From assembly GCF_014650755.1 (NCBI RefSeq), contig NZ_BMVO01000001.1:1-64000 (forward strand): a stretch of 64,000 nt of DNA. The letters are read 5' to 3'. The notes beneath the pieces were generated by a model. That model made no database searches. It worked only from the letters and a program-made list of their open reading frames with translations, and had not been told where the DNA came from. Positions 7,761 through 16,406 of this stretch are shown one piece after another. Both the position numbers and the translations under genes were made by a program. This DNA is from Streptomyces chryseus (GTDB lineage Bacteria; Actinomycetota; Actinomycetes; Streptomycetales; Streptomycetaceae). Within the stretch, counting starts at the first letter, position 1. Each line of letters starts with the position of its first letter.

Positions 7761-8423
7761 TTAACCCGTGATCCCATGGCGCACGGCCCACAGCGCCGCC
7801 TGGGTGCGGTCGGAGAGGTCCAGTTTCATCAGGATGTTCGACACGTGCGTCTTGACCGTCTTCTCGGAGAGGACGAGCGCCCTGGCGATCTCCCGGTTCG
7901 AGCGGCCGTCGGCGATCAGCGTCAGGACTTCCCGCTCCCGTTCGGTCAGGGTGCTCCCCCGGCCCGTGCCCCCGTTCCCCTCCTCCTGCGCGAGCAGCGC
8001 GCCGGCGACCTCCGGCTGGAGGAGGACGTGGCCCGCGTGTACGGAGCGGATGGCGCCGGCCAGGGCGTCCGGGTCCACGTCCTTGTAGACGTAGCCCGAG
8101 GCACCCGCGCGCAGGGCGGGGACGACCGTGCGCTGCTCGGTGAAGCTGGTCACGATCAGCACCCTGGCGGGGTTGGCCAGCTCCCGGAGCTTGCGGAGCG
8201 CGTCGATGCCGTCCGTACCCGGCATCTTGATGTCCATCAGTACGACGTCGGGGCGCAGCTCCTCCGCGCGGGCCACGCCCTCGGCCCCGTCCGCGGCCTC
8301 GCCGACGACCTCGATGTCGTCCTGGACCTCCAGGAAGGTGCGCAGACCGCGGCGCACCACCTGGTGGTCGTCGACCAGCAGTACGCGGATGCCGTTCTTC
8401 GAGGGGCGTGCGGCGTCAGCCAC
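7761..8423 (-). CDS. NarL/LuxR-family response regulator
   Basis: A 220-residue two-component regulator. The receiver domain (about residues 12-130) has the acidic pair D18-D19, phosphoacceptor D64 in VLMDIKMPG, the TSF switch and the conserved lysine in YVYKDVD. A LuxR-type helix-turn-helix follows at about 150-215 (LTEREREVLTLIADGRSNRE, VKTHVSNILMKL). The gene overlaps the 3' end of the sensor kinase gene by 8 bp, so the two are one transcript and a cognate pair. Its targets are not visible; chpE lies directly downstream but has its own ribosome binding site and may be unrelated. Confidence 0.95.
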   Translation of the reverse strand: MADAARPSKNGIRVLLVDDHQVVRRGLRTFLEVQDDIEVVGEAADGAEGVARAEELRPDVVLMDIKMPGTDGIDALRKLRELANPARVLIVTSFTEQRTVVPALRAGASGYVYKDVDPDALAGAIRSVHAGHVLLQPEVAGALLAQEEGNGGTGRGSTLTEREREVLTLIADGRSNREIARALVLSEKTVKTHVSNILMKLDLSDRTQAALWAVRHGITG

Positions 8424-9600
8424 CGGGGACCTCCATCTCGATCGTGGTGCCCTTGCCGGGCGCCGATTCGACGGTGAGTCTGCCGCCGGCGCCGCCGGCG
8501 CGGTCGCGCATCGAGACGAGGCCGAGGTGGCGGCCCGCTCGCCGTACCGTCTTCGGGTCGAAGCCGCTGCCGTCGTCGCTGACCCGCAGCCGGGCGCCCT
8601 GGCCGTTCCTCTCCAGTACGACGTCGACGTGGTCCGCGCCGGAGTGGCGCAGCGCGTTGTGCAGTGCCTCCTGGGCCACCCTCAGAAGCGCTTCCTCCTG
8701 GGCGGCGGGCAGGGCCCGTACACCGCTGCTGTGGAAGGTGACGCGGGCGGTGTGGGCGCGGTCCATGACCTGGATCTGGGTGCGCAGCGTGGCGATCAGG
8801 CCGTCCTCGTCGAGGGCCGCCGGGCGCAGTTCGACGACGGCGGCGCGCAGCTCGTCGGCCGCCTCGGCGGCCAGCGAGGCCACCTGCTGGAGTTCGCCCT
8901 TGGCGCGGGCCGGGTCGCGGTCGACGAGCGCGGCGGCGGCCTGCGCGGTCAGGCGCAGCGAGAAGAGCTTCTGGCTCACGGCGTCGTGGAGCTCGTGGGC
9001 CAGGCGGGAGCGTTCCTCGGCGATGGTCAGCTCGCGGCTGCGCTCGTACAGGCGCGCGTTGGTCAGGGCGATCGCGGCGTGCTGGGCGAGCATGGCGAGC
9101 AGTTCCTCGTCGTCCTCGGTGAAACCGCACGTGCCCTCGGGCTTCGGGCAGCGCTTGTTGGCGAGGAACAGCGCGCCGATGACCTCGTCGCCGTCGCGGA
9201 TCGGCAGGCCGAGGAAGTCGGACATGTCGGGGTGCGCCGAGGGCCAGCCCTCGAAGCGCGGGTCCTCGCGCACGTCGGCGAGGCGCTCGGTGTGGGCGCC
9301 GTGCAGCATCGCGGCGAGGATGCCGTGCTGGCGGGGCAGCGGGCCGATCGCCTTCCACTGTTCGTCGCTGACGCCGTCGACGACGAACTGGGCGAACCCG
9401 CCGTGGTCGTCGGGAACCCCCAGTGCGGCGTACTCGGCGTCGAGCAGCTCGCGGGCGGACGCGACGATCGTCTTCAGTACGTCGCGCACTTCCAGGTGCC
9501 GGCTCATTGCGAGCAGCGCGGAACTCACGGCCGTCAGGCCGGCCCGGGGGGACGGGCTCTCCGCTGCTCGAACGCGGTGGAGAGCGTTCGGTTCGCTCAT
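8416..9600 (-). CDS. GAF-domain sensor histidine kinase (HisKA_3 type)
   Basis: A 394-residue soluble sensor kinase. A GAF domain spans about residues 25-185 (DAEYAALGVPDD to QHAAIALTNARLYE). The HisKA_3 dimerisation segment follows, with the phosphorylatable H205 in LAHELHDAVSQKL, and a HATPase domain closes the protein, with DDGSGFD and HLGLVSMRDRA. There is no membrane segment, so the signal is cytoplasmic. The GAF has cysteines (C151, C158) in KRCPKPEGTCGF, which might bind a ligand or metal. I start it at ATG 9600; upstream in-frame codons encode non-conserved, Pro/Arg-rich sequence. It overlaps the response-regulator gene by 8 bp. Confidence 0.93.
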   Translation of the reverse strand: MSEPNALHRVRAAESPSPRAGLTAVSSALLAMSRHLEVRDVLKTIVASARELLDAEYAALGVPDDHGGFAQFVVDGVSDEQWKAIGPLPRQHGILAAMLHGAHTERLADVREDPRFEGWPSAHPDMSDFLGLPIRDGDEVIGALFLANKRCPKPEGTCGFTEDDEELLAMLAQHAAIALTNARLYERSRELTIAEERSRLAHELHDAVSQKLFSLRLTAQAAAALVDRDPARAKGELQQVASLAAEAADELRAAVVELRPAALDEDGLIATLRTQIQVMDRAHTARVTFHSSGVRALPAAQEEALLRVAQEALHNALRHSGADHVDVVLERNGQGARLRVSDDGSGFDPKTVRRAGRHLGLVSMRDRAGGAGGRLTVESAPGKGTTIEMEVPGG

Positions 9601-10061
9601 GTGGCCACCGTACCGGCGGGTCGTGGGGGCGGTATCGGGCCCGGGGAGGCCGTGGGCCGGGACGCTGGGCGTAGGTCGGACGGACCAGGCGGGGGGCCGG
9701 TGGCGCTCCGCCCGGCATTGAAGCCGACACCGGGGGGCGGGCGGTGCGGGGGCCGCTCGCGCACGCGCATCCGGGACCGCCACGGAGGCGTGACGTTGAG
9801 CATCGCTTGTGCAACTCATGGTGAGTTCGTTACGCGCCCGATGTGAGCCCGCGCATAGGACTCACGTCACTTACGAAGGGGCGTAGTTGGCGCATAAGGG
9901 GCGTCTGGGCTGGGTATCGCACCGCGCCAGGCCCTTCCACGAGGGCCCACGTCCACTACCGGGGATCGTACGTCACACCTTTGCCACGGGATTTTGCGGA
10001 CGCTAACAATGGCTGCCGTCGCGGACTCCGCGGCTTCCGCTATTCGAAGAGGTACGTCTGC
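9601..10061. other. Divergent intergenic region, 461 bp
   Basis: Lies between the kinase gene (leftward) and the secreted transglycosylase-like gene (rightward). I see no gene in it. It contains a nine-base direct repeat AAGGGGCGT at 9876-9884 and 9896-9904, dyads such as GTGAG/CTCAC (around 9844-9865), and a good promoter at 9981-10009. I looked for the ydaO/c-di-AMP riboswitch that precedes several Streptomyces wall hydrolase genes and could not find its conserved blocks. Confidence 0.6.
9981..10009 (+). promoter_or_regulatory. Probable vegetative promoter of the transglycosylase-like gene
   Basis: TTGCCA (9981-9986), a 17-bp spacer and TAACAA (10004-10009), close to the sigma-HrdB pattern. 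Transcription would start near 10016, leaving a leader of about 45 bases. Confidence 0.55.
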
Positions 10062-10790
10062 ATGTCCGCGTCTCGCACCCCTGGCTATAGCCGCCTGAAC
10101 AAGAACCACAAGTTCTCGATCGCCGGTGTCGCCGCCCTCGGCGCCGCCGCCCTCACGTTCTCGCTCGCCCCCGACAACGCGTCGGCCGAGGCCGACACGT
10201 TGTCCGTGGCCGCCGCAGCCCCGGTTGCGTGGTCGGCAGCCGCCGGCAGCGCGCAGGCCAAGACAGTGCACTCGAGCATCACGCAGCAGCAGGTCGGCGC
10301 CGACAAGGTCGCCAAGGCTGTGGCCGAGGCCCGCGCGAAGGCCGACGCCAAGGCCGTGGCAGCCGCCAAGGCGAAGGCCGCGGCCGACGCCAAGGCCAAG
10401 GCCGAGGCGAAGAAGCGCGCCGACGAGCGCGCGGCCGCGAGCCGCGCCGCCGCGCGCAAGCCGGTCTACGCGAACAACCTCGACGGGTGGATTCGTGAGG
10501 CGATGTCCATCATGAAGAAGCACAACATCCCCGGCTCCTACGAGGGCATCCACCGCAACATCATCCGCGAGTCCTCCGGTAACCCGCGCGCGATCAACAA
10601 CTGGGACATCAACGCCATCAACGGCATCCCGTCCAAGGGTCTGCTCCAGGTCATCAAGCCGACCTTCGACGCGTACCACATCGCAGGCACGAAGCACGAC
10701 CAGTACGACCCGGTCGCCAACATCGTCGCCGCCTGCAACTACGCGGCCGACCGCTACGGCTCCATGGACAACGTCAACAGCGCCTACTGA
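10062..10790 (+). CDS. Secreted SLT-domain (lytic transglycosylase-like) protein
   Basis: A 242-residue exported protein that probably cleaves or remodels peptidoglycan. The N-terminus has a hydrophobic signal (HKFSIAGVAALGAAALTFS, cut near NASA). A low-complexity linker of alternating Ala, Lys and Glu/Asp follows, with repeated AKA/ADA units (about residues 85-135), probably an extended helix spanning the wall. The C-terminal 90 residues form an SLT-like domain with the catalytic-type Glu in IIRESSGNPRA, SKGLLQVIKPTFDAY and PVANIVAACNYA. ATG 10062 is chosen because GAAGAGG precedes it and the signal peptide begins there. A terminator follows 22 bp after the stop. Confidence 0.88.
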   Translation: MSASRTPGYSRLNKNHKFSIAGVAALGAAALTFSLAPDNASAEADTLSVAAAAPVAWSAAAGSAQAKTVHSSITQQQVGADKVAKAVAEARAKADAKAVAAAKAKAAADAKAKAEAKKRADERAAASRAAARKPVYANNLDGWIREAMSIMKKHNIPGSYEGIHRNIIRESSGNPRAINNWDINAINGIPSKGLLQVIKPTFDAYHIAGTKHDQYDPVANIVAACNYAADRYGSMDNVNSAY

Positions 10791-10811
10791 GCCTGACGTC
10801 CGAGTGTACGA

Positions 10812-10842
10812 AAGGGCGGCACCCCCGCGGGGTGCCGCCCTT
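10812..10842. terminator. Bidirectional terminator between convergent genes
   Basis: A perfect 14-bp stem: AAGGGCGGCACCCC (10812-10825) with GGGGTGCCGCCCTT (10829-10842), loop CGC. The A/T ends allow it to work for both the transglycosylase-like gene and the FHA-ABC gene. Confidence 0.85.
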
Positions 10843-10867
10843 CGGCGTGTCCGGTGCCCGGGTGCCG

Positions 10868-13411
10868 TTACTTGCGCATGACCTCGGGCTCGTGGCGCCG
10901 CAGCAGGCGCACGACCAGCAGGCCGCAGAGGACGCCGATGCCGAGCAGCACGCTCATGTCGACGATCCACTGCCCCGCTGAGTGGTCCCACAGCCCGTCG
11001 AGGTTCTGCGGGTCCCACGGCATGGTGACGTTGAGCTGCGCCGTGGTGCCGAGCGCGGCGACGGCCCAGCGCGACGGCATCAGCCAGGCGACCTGCTCGA
11101 TGCCGGGGCTGTCGTGGAGCTGGAAGAGCACGCCGGTGAAGACGACCTGGACGATCGCGAACATCACCAGCAGCGGCATCGTCTTCTCGGCGGTCTTCAC
11201 GAGCGCGGAGATGATCAGACCGAACATCATCGAGGTGAAACCGAGCGCGCTGATGACGATCGTCATCTCGATGACCGGGGTGTCCTCGAACAGGACGCCC
11301 TCGGCCGGCAGCTTCGAGCGGGCGCCGAAGCCGATAGCCGCGATGATCACGCCCTGGAGGGCGGTGATGAAGCCGAGGACGATGACCTTGGACATCAGGT
11401 ACGCCGAGCGGGACAGGCCGGTGGCCCGCTCGCGTTCGTAGATGACCCGTTCCTTGATCAGCTCTCGGACGGAGTTGGCGGCGCCCGAGAAGCAGGCGCC
11501 GACCGCGAGGATCAGCAGGATCGTGCCGACGTCCTTGTTGATCAGGCGGTTCTTCTCCGGGCCGAAGCCCAGGCCGCTGTCCGCCGGGATCACGGTGCTG
11601 ACGATGCCCAGCACGGCCGGGAGGATCAGCATGAGGCCGATGAAGCCCTTGTCGGACACGATCACCGACACATAGCGGCGGATCAGCGTCCACAGCTGCG
11701 AGCCCCAGCTCTGCGGCTTGGGCGGGCGCATCTGCTGCGGGGGCGGCATGTGTACGGGCTGTGCGGCGACGGCGTCGATGTCGGCGGCGTACATCTGGTA
11801 GTGCTGGGAGCCGCGCCAGCGGCCCGCCCAGTCGTAGTCGCGGTAGTTCTCGAACGCGGAGAACACGTCGGCCCAGGTGCTGTAGCCGAAGAAGTTCAGC
11901 GCCTCCTCGGGCGGGCCGAAGTACGCGACGCTGCCGCCCGGGGCCATGACGAGGAGCTTGTCGCAGATCGCCAGCTCGGCCACGGAGTGGGTGACGACGA
12001 GGACCGTACGGCCGTCGTCGGCGAGGCCGCGCAGCAGCTGCATGACGTCGCGGTCCATGCCCGGGTCGAGGCCGGAGGTCGGCTCGTCGAGGAAGATCAG
12101 CGACGGCTTGGTCAGCAGCTCCAGGGCCACCGAGACGCGCTTGCGCTGGCCACCGGAGAGGGAGGTGACCTTCTTCTCCTTGTGGATGTCCAGCTTGAGC
12201 TCGCCGAGCACCTCGTTGATGCGCTGCTCGCGCTCGGCCTCGGTGGTGTCGGCCGGGAAGCGGAGCTTGGCGGCGTACTTGAGGGCCTTCTTGACGGTCA
12301 GTTCCTTGTGCAGGATGTCGTCCTGCGGGACCAGACCGATGCGCTGGCGCAGCTCGGCGAACTGCTTGTAGAGGTTCCGGTTGTCGTACAGGACGTCGCC
12401 CTGGTTGGCGGGCCGGTAGCCGGTGAGCGCCTTGAGCAGGGTGGACTTGCCGGAGCCGGACGGGCCGATGACCGCGATGAGCGACTTCTCGGGTACGCCG
12501 AAGGAGACGTCCTTGAGGATCTGCTTGCCGCCGTCGACCGTCACGGTGAGGTGGCGCGCGGAGAAGGAGACCTCGCCGGTGTCGACGAACTCCTCCAGCC
12601 GATCCGCGACCAGGCGGAACGTCGAGTGGCCGACGCCGACGATGTCGGTGGGACCGAGGAACACGGTGCCGGACTTGGGGATCGGCTGACCGTTGACGTA
12701 GGTGCCGTTGTGGCTGCCGAGGTCGCGGATCTGGAAGCGGCCGTCGGGCGTCGCGGTGAACTCGGCGTGCAGGCGCGAGACCTGGAGGTCGGAGACCACC
12801 AGTTCGTTCTCCAGGGCACGGCCGATCCGCATCACGCGGCCCATGGAGACCTGGTGGAACGTCGTCGGGCTGCGGTCGCCGTACACCGGCGGCGCCCCCG
12901 CGGCACCGCCGGCCGGGGCGCCCTGCTGGTGCGGCACCTGCGCCTGGTGGGGCGCCTGCTGCCAGGACTGCTGGGGCTGGTGCGGCTGCTGCTGGGGCGC
13001 GTCCTGCGGCTGGGCCTGGGGGGCCCAGGCGGGCGAGGCCTGCTGCTGAGGTGCCTGGTGGGGCGCCGCCTGCTGCTGGGCCATGGCACCCTGCCCGCCG
13101 GGGACTCCCGTACCGGACAGGCTGAGCCGCGGGCCGTCGGTGGCGTTGCCCAGGTGCACGGCGGAGCCGGGGCCGATCTCCATCTGGTGGATCCGCTGGC
13201 CCTGCACGTACGTGCCGTTGGTGCTGCCGTGGTCCTCGATGACCCAACTGCGGCCGCCCCAGCTGACGGTGGCATGCCGCCACGAGACCCTGGCGTCGTC
13301 GATCACGAGGTCGCCCTGCGGATCGCGTCCGAGGGTGTACGACCTGGACGGATCGAGCGTCCAGGTCCTTCCATTCAATTCCAGTACGAGTTCCGGCACT
13401 CCGCGCCCCAC
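10868..13411 (-). CDS. FHA-FHA-ABC fusion transporter
   Basis: An 847-residue fusion. Two forkhead-associated domains come first: residues about 8-98 (SYTLGRDPQGD, GSTNGTYVQG) and about 180-260 (MRIGRALENE, LGSHNGTYVNG), joined by a long Gln/Pro-rich linker. An ABC ATPase domain follows (Walker A GPSGSGKST, signature LSGGQRKR, Walker B LIFLDEPTSGLD). The C-terminal 300 residues are an ABC-2 permease with about six membrane segments. FHA domains bind phosphothreonine, so activity is probably governed by a Ser/Thr kinase. The substrate is unknown; ABCG-like topology suggests lipid or hydrophobic export. Start may be GTG 13411 or GTG 13399 (PELVLELNG). It stands alone, convergent with the transglycosylase gene. 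Confidence 0.93.
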   Translation of the reverse strand: MGRGVPELVLELNGRTWTLDPSRSYTLGRDPQGDLVIDDARVSWRHATVSWGGRSWVIEDHGSTNGTYVQGQRIHQMEIGPGSAVHLGNATDGPRLSLSGTGVPGGQGAMAQQQAAPHQAPQQQASPAWAPQAQPQDAPQQQPHQPQQSWQQAPHQAQVPHQQGAPAGGAAGAPPVYGDRSPTTFHQVSMGRVMRIGRALENELVVSDLQVSRLHAEFTATPDGRFQIRDLGSHNGTYVNGQPIPKSGTVFLGPTDIVGVGHSTFRLVADRLEEFVDTGEVSFSARHLTVTVDGGKQILKDVSFGVPEKSLIAVIGPSGSGKSTLLKALTGYRPANQGDVLYDNRNLYKQFAELRQRIGLVPQDDILHKELTVKKALKYAAKLRFPADTTEAEREQRINEVLGELKLDIHKEKKVTSLSGGQRKRVSVALELLTKPSLIFLDEPTSGLDPGMDRDVMQLLRGLADDGRTVLVVTHSVAELAICDKLLVMAPGGSVAYFGPPEEALNFFGYSTWADVFSAFENYRDYDWAGRWRGSQHYQMYAADIDAVAAQPVHMPPPQQMRPPKPQSWGSQLWTLIRRYVSVIVSDKGFIGLMLILPAVLGIVSTVIPADSGLGFGPEKNRLINKDVGTILLILAVGACFSGAANSVRELIKERVIYERERATGLSRSAYLMSKVIVLGFITALQGVIIAAIGFGARSKLPAEGVLFEDTPVIEMTIVISALGFTSMMFGLIISALVKTAEKTMPLLVMFAIVQVVFTGVLFQLHDSPGIEQVAWLMPSRWAVAALGTTAQLNVTMPWDPQNLDGLWDHSAGQWIVDMSVLLGIGVLCGLLVVRLLRRHEPEVMRK

Positions 13412-14138
13412 TAGTTGTCCCCCGAGTTACCCCCGTCGCAGGGGAGTCTAGGGATGCTGAACATCGGGAGGAACTATTTCAGGCCCGGTCCCGAATTAGA
13501 AAGTCGAGCCCTGTGACGACCGTCCGGGGGCTGCCCGTTGGCCCGGGAGAAACACCTCCGGAGCGTGGTAAGTGCGGGTGAGTACGGACGGATCATGCGT
13601 GAAGGGCGCAACTCGGGTCAGGAGGGTACGGATCGGGTGGCCCTGACGCGTACGAGCGGCAGGGGTGGCATGTGGTGGGGCATGGTACGGCTCGTTTCCA
13701 TAGCCCCGGTGAGCTGGGCGTCGGTCGGTACGCCCCCGGAGTCGCGGCCTGGGTGCCTGCGCCGGGCGCGGACCCGGCAGGTCGCCCGGTCCGACGACCG
13801 TGGCCCCGGCGGCGCGAGGTGCTGGTGGTTCGGCCGGCCCGTCGGGCGGTGGCTCGGGGGTCGGTCTTCGGGGCGCGGAGGTGGCCACCGCCGTCGACAT
13901 CACGCCACTCGGTGGAGTGGGGCTGGGGAGGCCCCACCCCACCTCGAGTGACGGCGGGCTGCCGGCGGTGGGGGCGCGGGGGCCTGGCTCTGCCCCGCGC
14001 CCGGTCCCCATGCGCCGGGCGGGCCGAGAAGGGGGCGGAGGCGGCACGGGCGGTGAGGGCGGGCGGGGCCGGGGCCGGTGTCCGGTCCTCGGGACAGGAG
14101 GTGAGGGCGGGGGAAGGGCCCGATACGGTAGAGGCATC
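13412..14138. other. Long GC-rich intergenic region, 727 bp
   Basis: Divergent region between the FHA-ABC gene and serB. I see no gene I can support. The open frames in it, including a 214-codon minus-strand one, are proline and arginine-rich, with third-position composition unlike genuine genes in this window. A TAGACT (minus, 13443-13448) could be a -10 for the FHA-ABC gene. The rest is low-complexity G/C with many small dyads. Confidence 0.6.
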
Positions 14139-15365
14139 ATGAGCGCATCTCAGCCGAGTCGGCCCGGTCAGTCCCCCGACACTGCCCCCACCCTTCTCGT
14201 CAAGATCTTCGGGAAGGACCGTCCCGGAATCACCGCCGGGCTCTTCGACACGCTTGCCGCCTACTCCGTCGACGTCGTCGACATCGAGCAGGTCGTCACC
14301 CGGGGCCGCATCGTCCTGTGCGCCCTGGTCACCGAGCCGACCGTGAGCACCTCCGGTGAGCTGCGGGCCACCGTGCACAGCTGGGCCGACTCCCTGAGCC
14401 TCCAGGCCGAGATCATCTCGGGTACGGGCGACAACCGGCCGCGCGGCAGCGGACGTTCGCACGTCACCGTGCTCGGGCATCCTCTCACCGCCGAGTCGAC
14501 CGCCGCCATAGCGGCCACGATCACCGGCACCGGCGGCAACATCGACCGTATCTTCCGCCTCGCCAAGTATCCGGTCACCGCGGTGGAGTTCGCGGTTTCC
14601 GGTACGGAGACCGAGGCGCTGCGCACCGCGCTGGCGCTGGAGGCCGCCGAGCTCGGGATCGACGTGGCCGTGGTGTCGGCAGGGCTGCACCGGCGTGCTC
14701 AGCGCCTGGTCGTGATGGACGTGGATTCCACGCTCATCCAGGACGAGGTCATCGAGCTCTTCGCCGCGCACGCGGGCTGTGAGGACCAGGTCGCCGAGGT
14801 CACCGCCCAGGCGATGCGCGGGGAGCTGGACTTCGAGCAGTCGCTGCACGCGCGCGTCGCCCTGCTCGCCGGGCTCGACGCCGACGTCGTGGACAAGGTA
14901 CGCCAGGAGGTGCGGCTCACCCCTGGCGCCCGCACCCTGATCCGTACGCTCAAGCGGCTCGGCTACCAAGTGGGCGTCGTCTCCGGCGGGTTCACCCAGG
15001 TCACCGACGACCTCCAGGAGCGCCTCGGGCTGGACTTCGCGTCCGCCAACACGCTGGAGATCGTGGACGGCAAGCTCACCGGCCGTGTCGTCGGCGAGAT
15101 CGTGGACCGTGCGGGCAAGGCGCGGCTGCTGCGCCGTTTCGCCGCCGAGGCGGGCGTACCGCTCGCCCAGACCGTGGCGATCGGCGACGGCGCCAACGAC
15201 CTCGACATGCTGAACGCGGCGGGGCTGGGTGTCGCCTTCAACGCCAAGCCCGTCGTGCGCAGGGCGGCCGACACCGCCGTGAACGTGCCGTTCCTGGACA
15301 CCGTGCTGTATCTGCTCGGCATCACCCGGGAAGAGGTCGAGGCCGCCGACGGCCTGGCGGAGTGA
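14139..15365 (+). CDS. serB: Phosphoserine phosphatase SerB with N-terminal ACT domains
   Basis: Catalyses the last step of serine synthesis, phosphoserine to serine. The 408-residue protein has two ACT-like regulatory domains (about residues 18-95 with LLVKIFGKDRPGITAGLFDT, and 105-180 with VTVLGHPLTAESTAA) and a C-terminal HAD phosphatase domain. HAD motif I is MDVDSTLIQDE with Asp194 (nucleophile) and Asp196. VVSGGFTQVTDD supplies motif II and GDGANDLDMLNAAGLG motif IV. The ACT domains suggest feedback by serine. Start ATG 14139 follows GGTAGAGG. A GC-rich terminator lies 19 bp past the stop, so it is monocistronic. Confidence 0.96.
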   Translation: MSASQPSRPGQSPDTAPTLLVKIFGKDRPGITAGLFDTLAAYSVDVVDIEQVVTRGRIVLCALVTEPTVSTSGELRATVHSWADSLSLQAEIISGTGDNRPRGSGRSHVTVLGHPLTAESTAAIAATITGTGGNIDRIFRLAKYPVTAVEFAVSGTETEALRTALALEAAELGIDVAVVSAGLHRRAQRLVVMDVDSTLIQDEVIELFAAHAGCEDQVAEVTAQAMRGELDFEQSLHARVALLAGLDADVVDKVRQEVRLTPGARTLIRTLKRLGYQVGVVSGGFTQVTDDLQERLGLDFASANTLEIVDGKLTGRVVGEIVDRAGKARLLRRFAAEAGVPLAQTVAIGDGANDLDMLNAAGLGVAFNAKPVVRRAADTAVNVPFLDTVLYLLGITREEVEAADGLAE

Positions 15366-15383
15366 GCGCCCCGGTACGACAGG

Positions 15384-15415
15384 AGGCCCCGGCGCGCGGA
15401 CGCGCGCCGGGGCCT
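15384..15415. terminator. Terminator between serB and the SixA-like gene
   Basis: Perfect stem of 14 bp, AGGCCCCGGCGCGC (15384-15397) with GCGCGCCGGGGCCT (15402-15415), followed by TCGTTCGT. It separates convergent genes. Confidence 0.85.
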
Positions 15416-15442
15416 TCGTTCGTACCGGAAAAGGGTGTGGGC

Positions 15443-15961
15443 TCAGTCGTGCGGGGCCCAGTAGTCCAGCAGCTTGCCCACGCCGTGCTCCACGGACTTC
15501 CAGGAGCCGGTGAAGCCGACCACCGCGAACGACGCGGTCGGGAAGCCGCTCTTGGTCATGCGGGCCATGGCGTCGCGCTCGCCGCTGCCGGCGAGCGCGT
15601 CGGCGGCGGCGTGCATGCTGGGGTTGTGCCCGATGACGAGGAGGTCGTTCACCTCGTCCGGGGTCTCGTTCAGGAGCGCGAGGAGGTCGCCGAGGGTGGC
15701 CTCGTACAGCCGCTCCTCGTAGACGGTCCTGGGACGCCTCGGCAGTTCCTGTACGGCCAGCTTCCAGGTCTCGCGCGTCCTGGTCGCGGTCGAGCACAGA
15801 GCCAGGTCGAAGGTGATGCCCGTGTCGGCCAGTTTGTGGCCGGCGACCGGGGCGTCCATGCGGCCGCGGTCGGCGAGCGGCCGATCGTGGTCGGACACCT
15901 GCGGCCAGTCGGCCTTCGCATGCCGGAGTAGGACGATCCTGCGGGGTGTATCGACGCTCAT
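15443..15961 (-). CDS. SixA-like histidine phosphatase
   Basis: A 172-residue branch-2-free histidine phosphatase of the SixA type. The catalytic RHG-like motif is RIVLLRHAKADWP (His at about residue 14), the second histidine is in LLVIGHNPSM, and arginine pockets are in CSTATRTRETW. SixA dephosphorylates phosphohistidine in phosphotransfer proteins in E. coli; the target in Streptomyces is unknown, and the family also includes small-molecule phosphatases. No membrane segment. It lies convergent with serB, with a terminator between, and seems to stand alone. Confidence 0.92.
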   Translation of the reverse strand: MSVDTPRRIVLLRHAKADWPQVSDHDRPLADRGRMDAPVAGHKLADTGITFDLALCSTATRTRETWKLAVQELPRRPRTVYEERLYEATLGDLLALLNETPDEVNDLLVIGHNPSMHAAADALAGSGERDAMARMTKSGFPTASFAVVGFTGSWKSVEHGVGKLLDYWAPHD

Positions 15962-16044
15962 GCATCCCAGCTTCGCACGAATCTCGCCACGGGGCGCAGG
16001 GTGTTGAACGGCTGCCCCGGCACGGGTGAACGGGGCCCGGGCGA

Positions 16045-16242
16045 CTAGTGGGACAGGGTCTGCTGGATGCGCTCCACGAGGTGCGTGACCGACGGATCAC
16101 CGGTCGCCGCGCGCGCCTCGCCCGGTCCCGCGATCATGAGCAGCAGGACGGCGAAGGCGAGGGCGGGGAGAACGACGGCCCACCACGGGAGCCGGGTGCC
16201 GGAGGCCGGGGGGTGGGTCCGGGTGTGTGCGCGGGCCGCCAT
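16045..16242 (-). CDS. Small single-span membrane protein, 65 aa
   Basis: A short protein with one hydrophobic helix, LPWWAVVLPALAFAVLLLMI (about residues 18-39), followed by a short polar tail ending VTHLVERIQQTLSH. The residues just after the helix (GPGEARAA) could be a signal-peptidase site, so either an anchored or a secreted fate is possible. I recognise similar small proteins beside the MFS gene in other Streptomyces but no function. The frame has typical codon bias. It lies 83 bp beyond the SixA-like start on the same strand. Confidence 0.65.
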   Translation of the reverse strand: MAARAHTRTHPPASGTRLPWWAVVLPALAFAVLLLMIAGPGEARAATGDPSVTHLVERIQQTLSH

Positions 16243-16350
16243 GACCGCCTCCGTCGTCGCTGTTCGGCTGTTGCCTCGAACCTACGGAGTGCGCGCGCGG
16301 GAACCCATCCGGTGACCCACCCAGATGACCCTGACCCTGGCCCCCTAAGG

Positions 16351-16374
16351 GGTGGTGGGGACAGCCCCACCACC
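16351..16374. terminator. Hairpin ending the MFS/small peptide unit
   Basis: GGTGGTGGGG (16351-16360) and CCCCACCACC (16365-16374) form a perfect 10-bp stem with an ACAG loop, just downstream of the 38-residue membrane peptide gene on the minus strand. Confidence 0.65.
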
Positions 16375-16406
16375 GGTACGGGCGCGAAGGCGTCAGTGGC
16401 CGGGGC

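Noticed and set aside
9820..10061. ydaO/c-di-AMP riboswitch ahead of the transglycosylase-like gene
   Set aside because: Several Streptomyces wall hydrolase genes have this element, but I could not find its conserved blocks; only a TAACAA promoter box is clear.
9867..13283. Minus-strand open frame of 1,138 codons
   Set aside because: Out-of-frame shadow of the FHA-ABC gene that also runs antisense through the transglycosylase-like gene; Arg/Pro/His-rich.
10982..13414. Long plus-strand open frame of 810 codons opposite the FHA-ABC gene
   Set aside because: Antisense shadow of a gene with clear FHA, Walker and permease motifs; its translation is low-complexity Gly/Arg/Glu without any domain.
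13496..14140. 214-codon minus-strand frame in the FHA-ABC/serB gap
   Set aside because: Pro/Arg-rich, mixed third-position composition, overlaps the serB start, and no recognisable domain or ribosome binding site.
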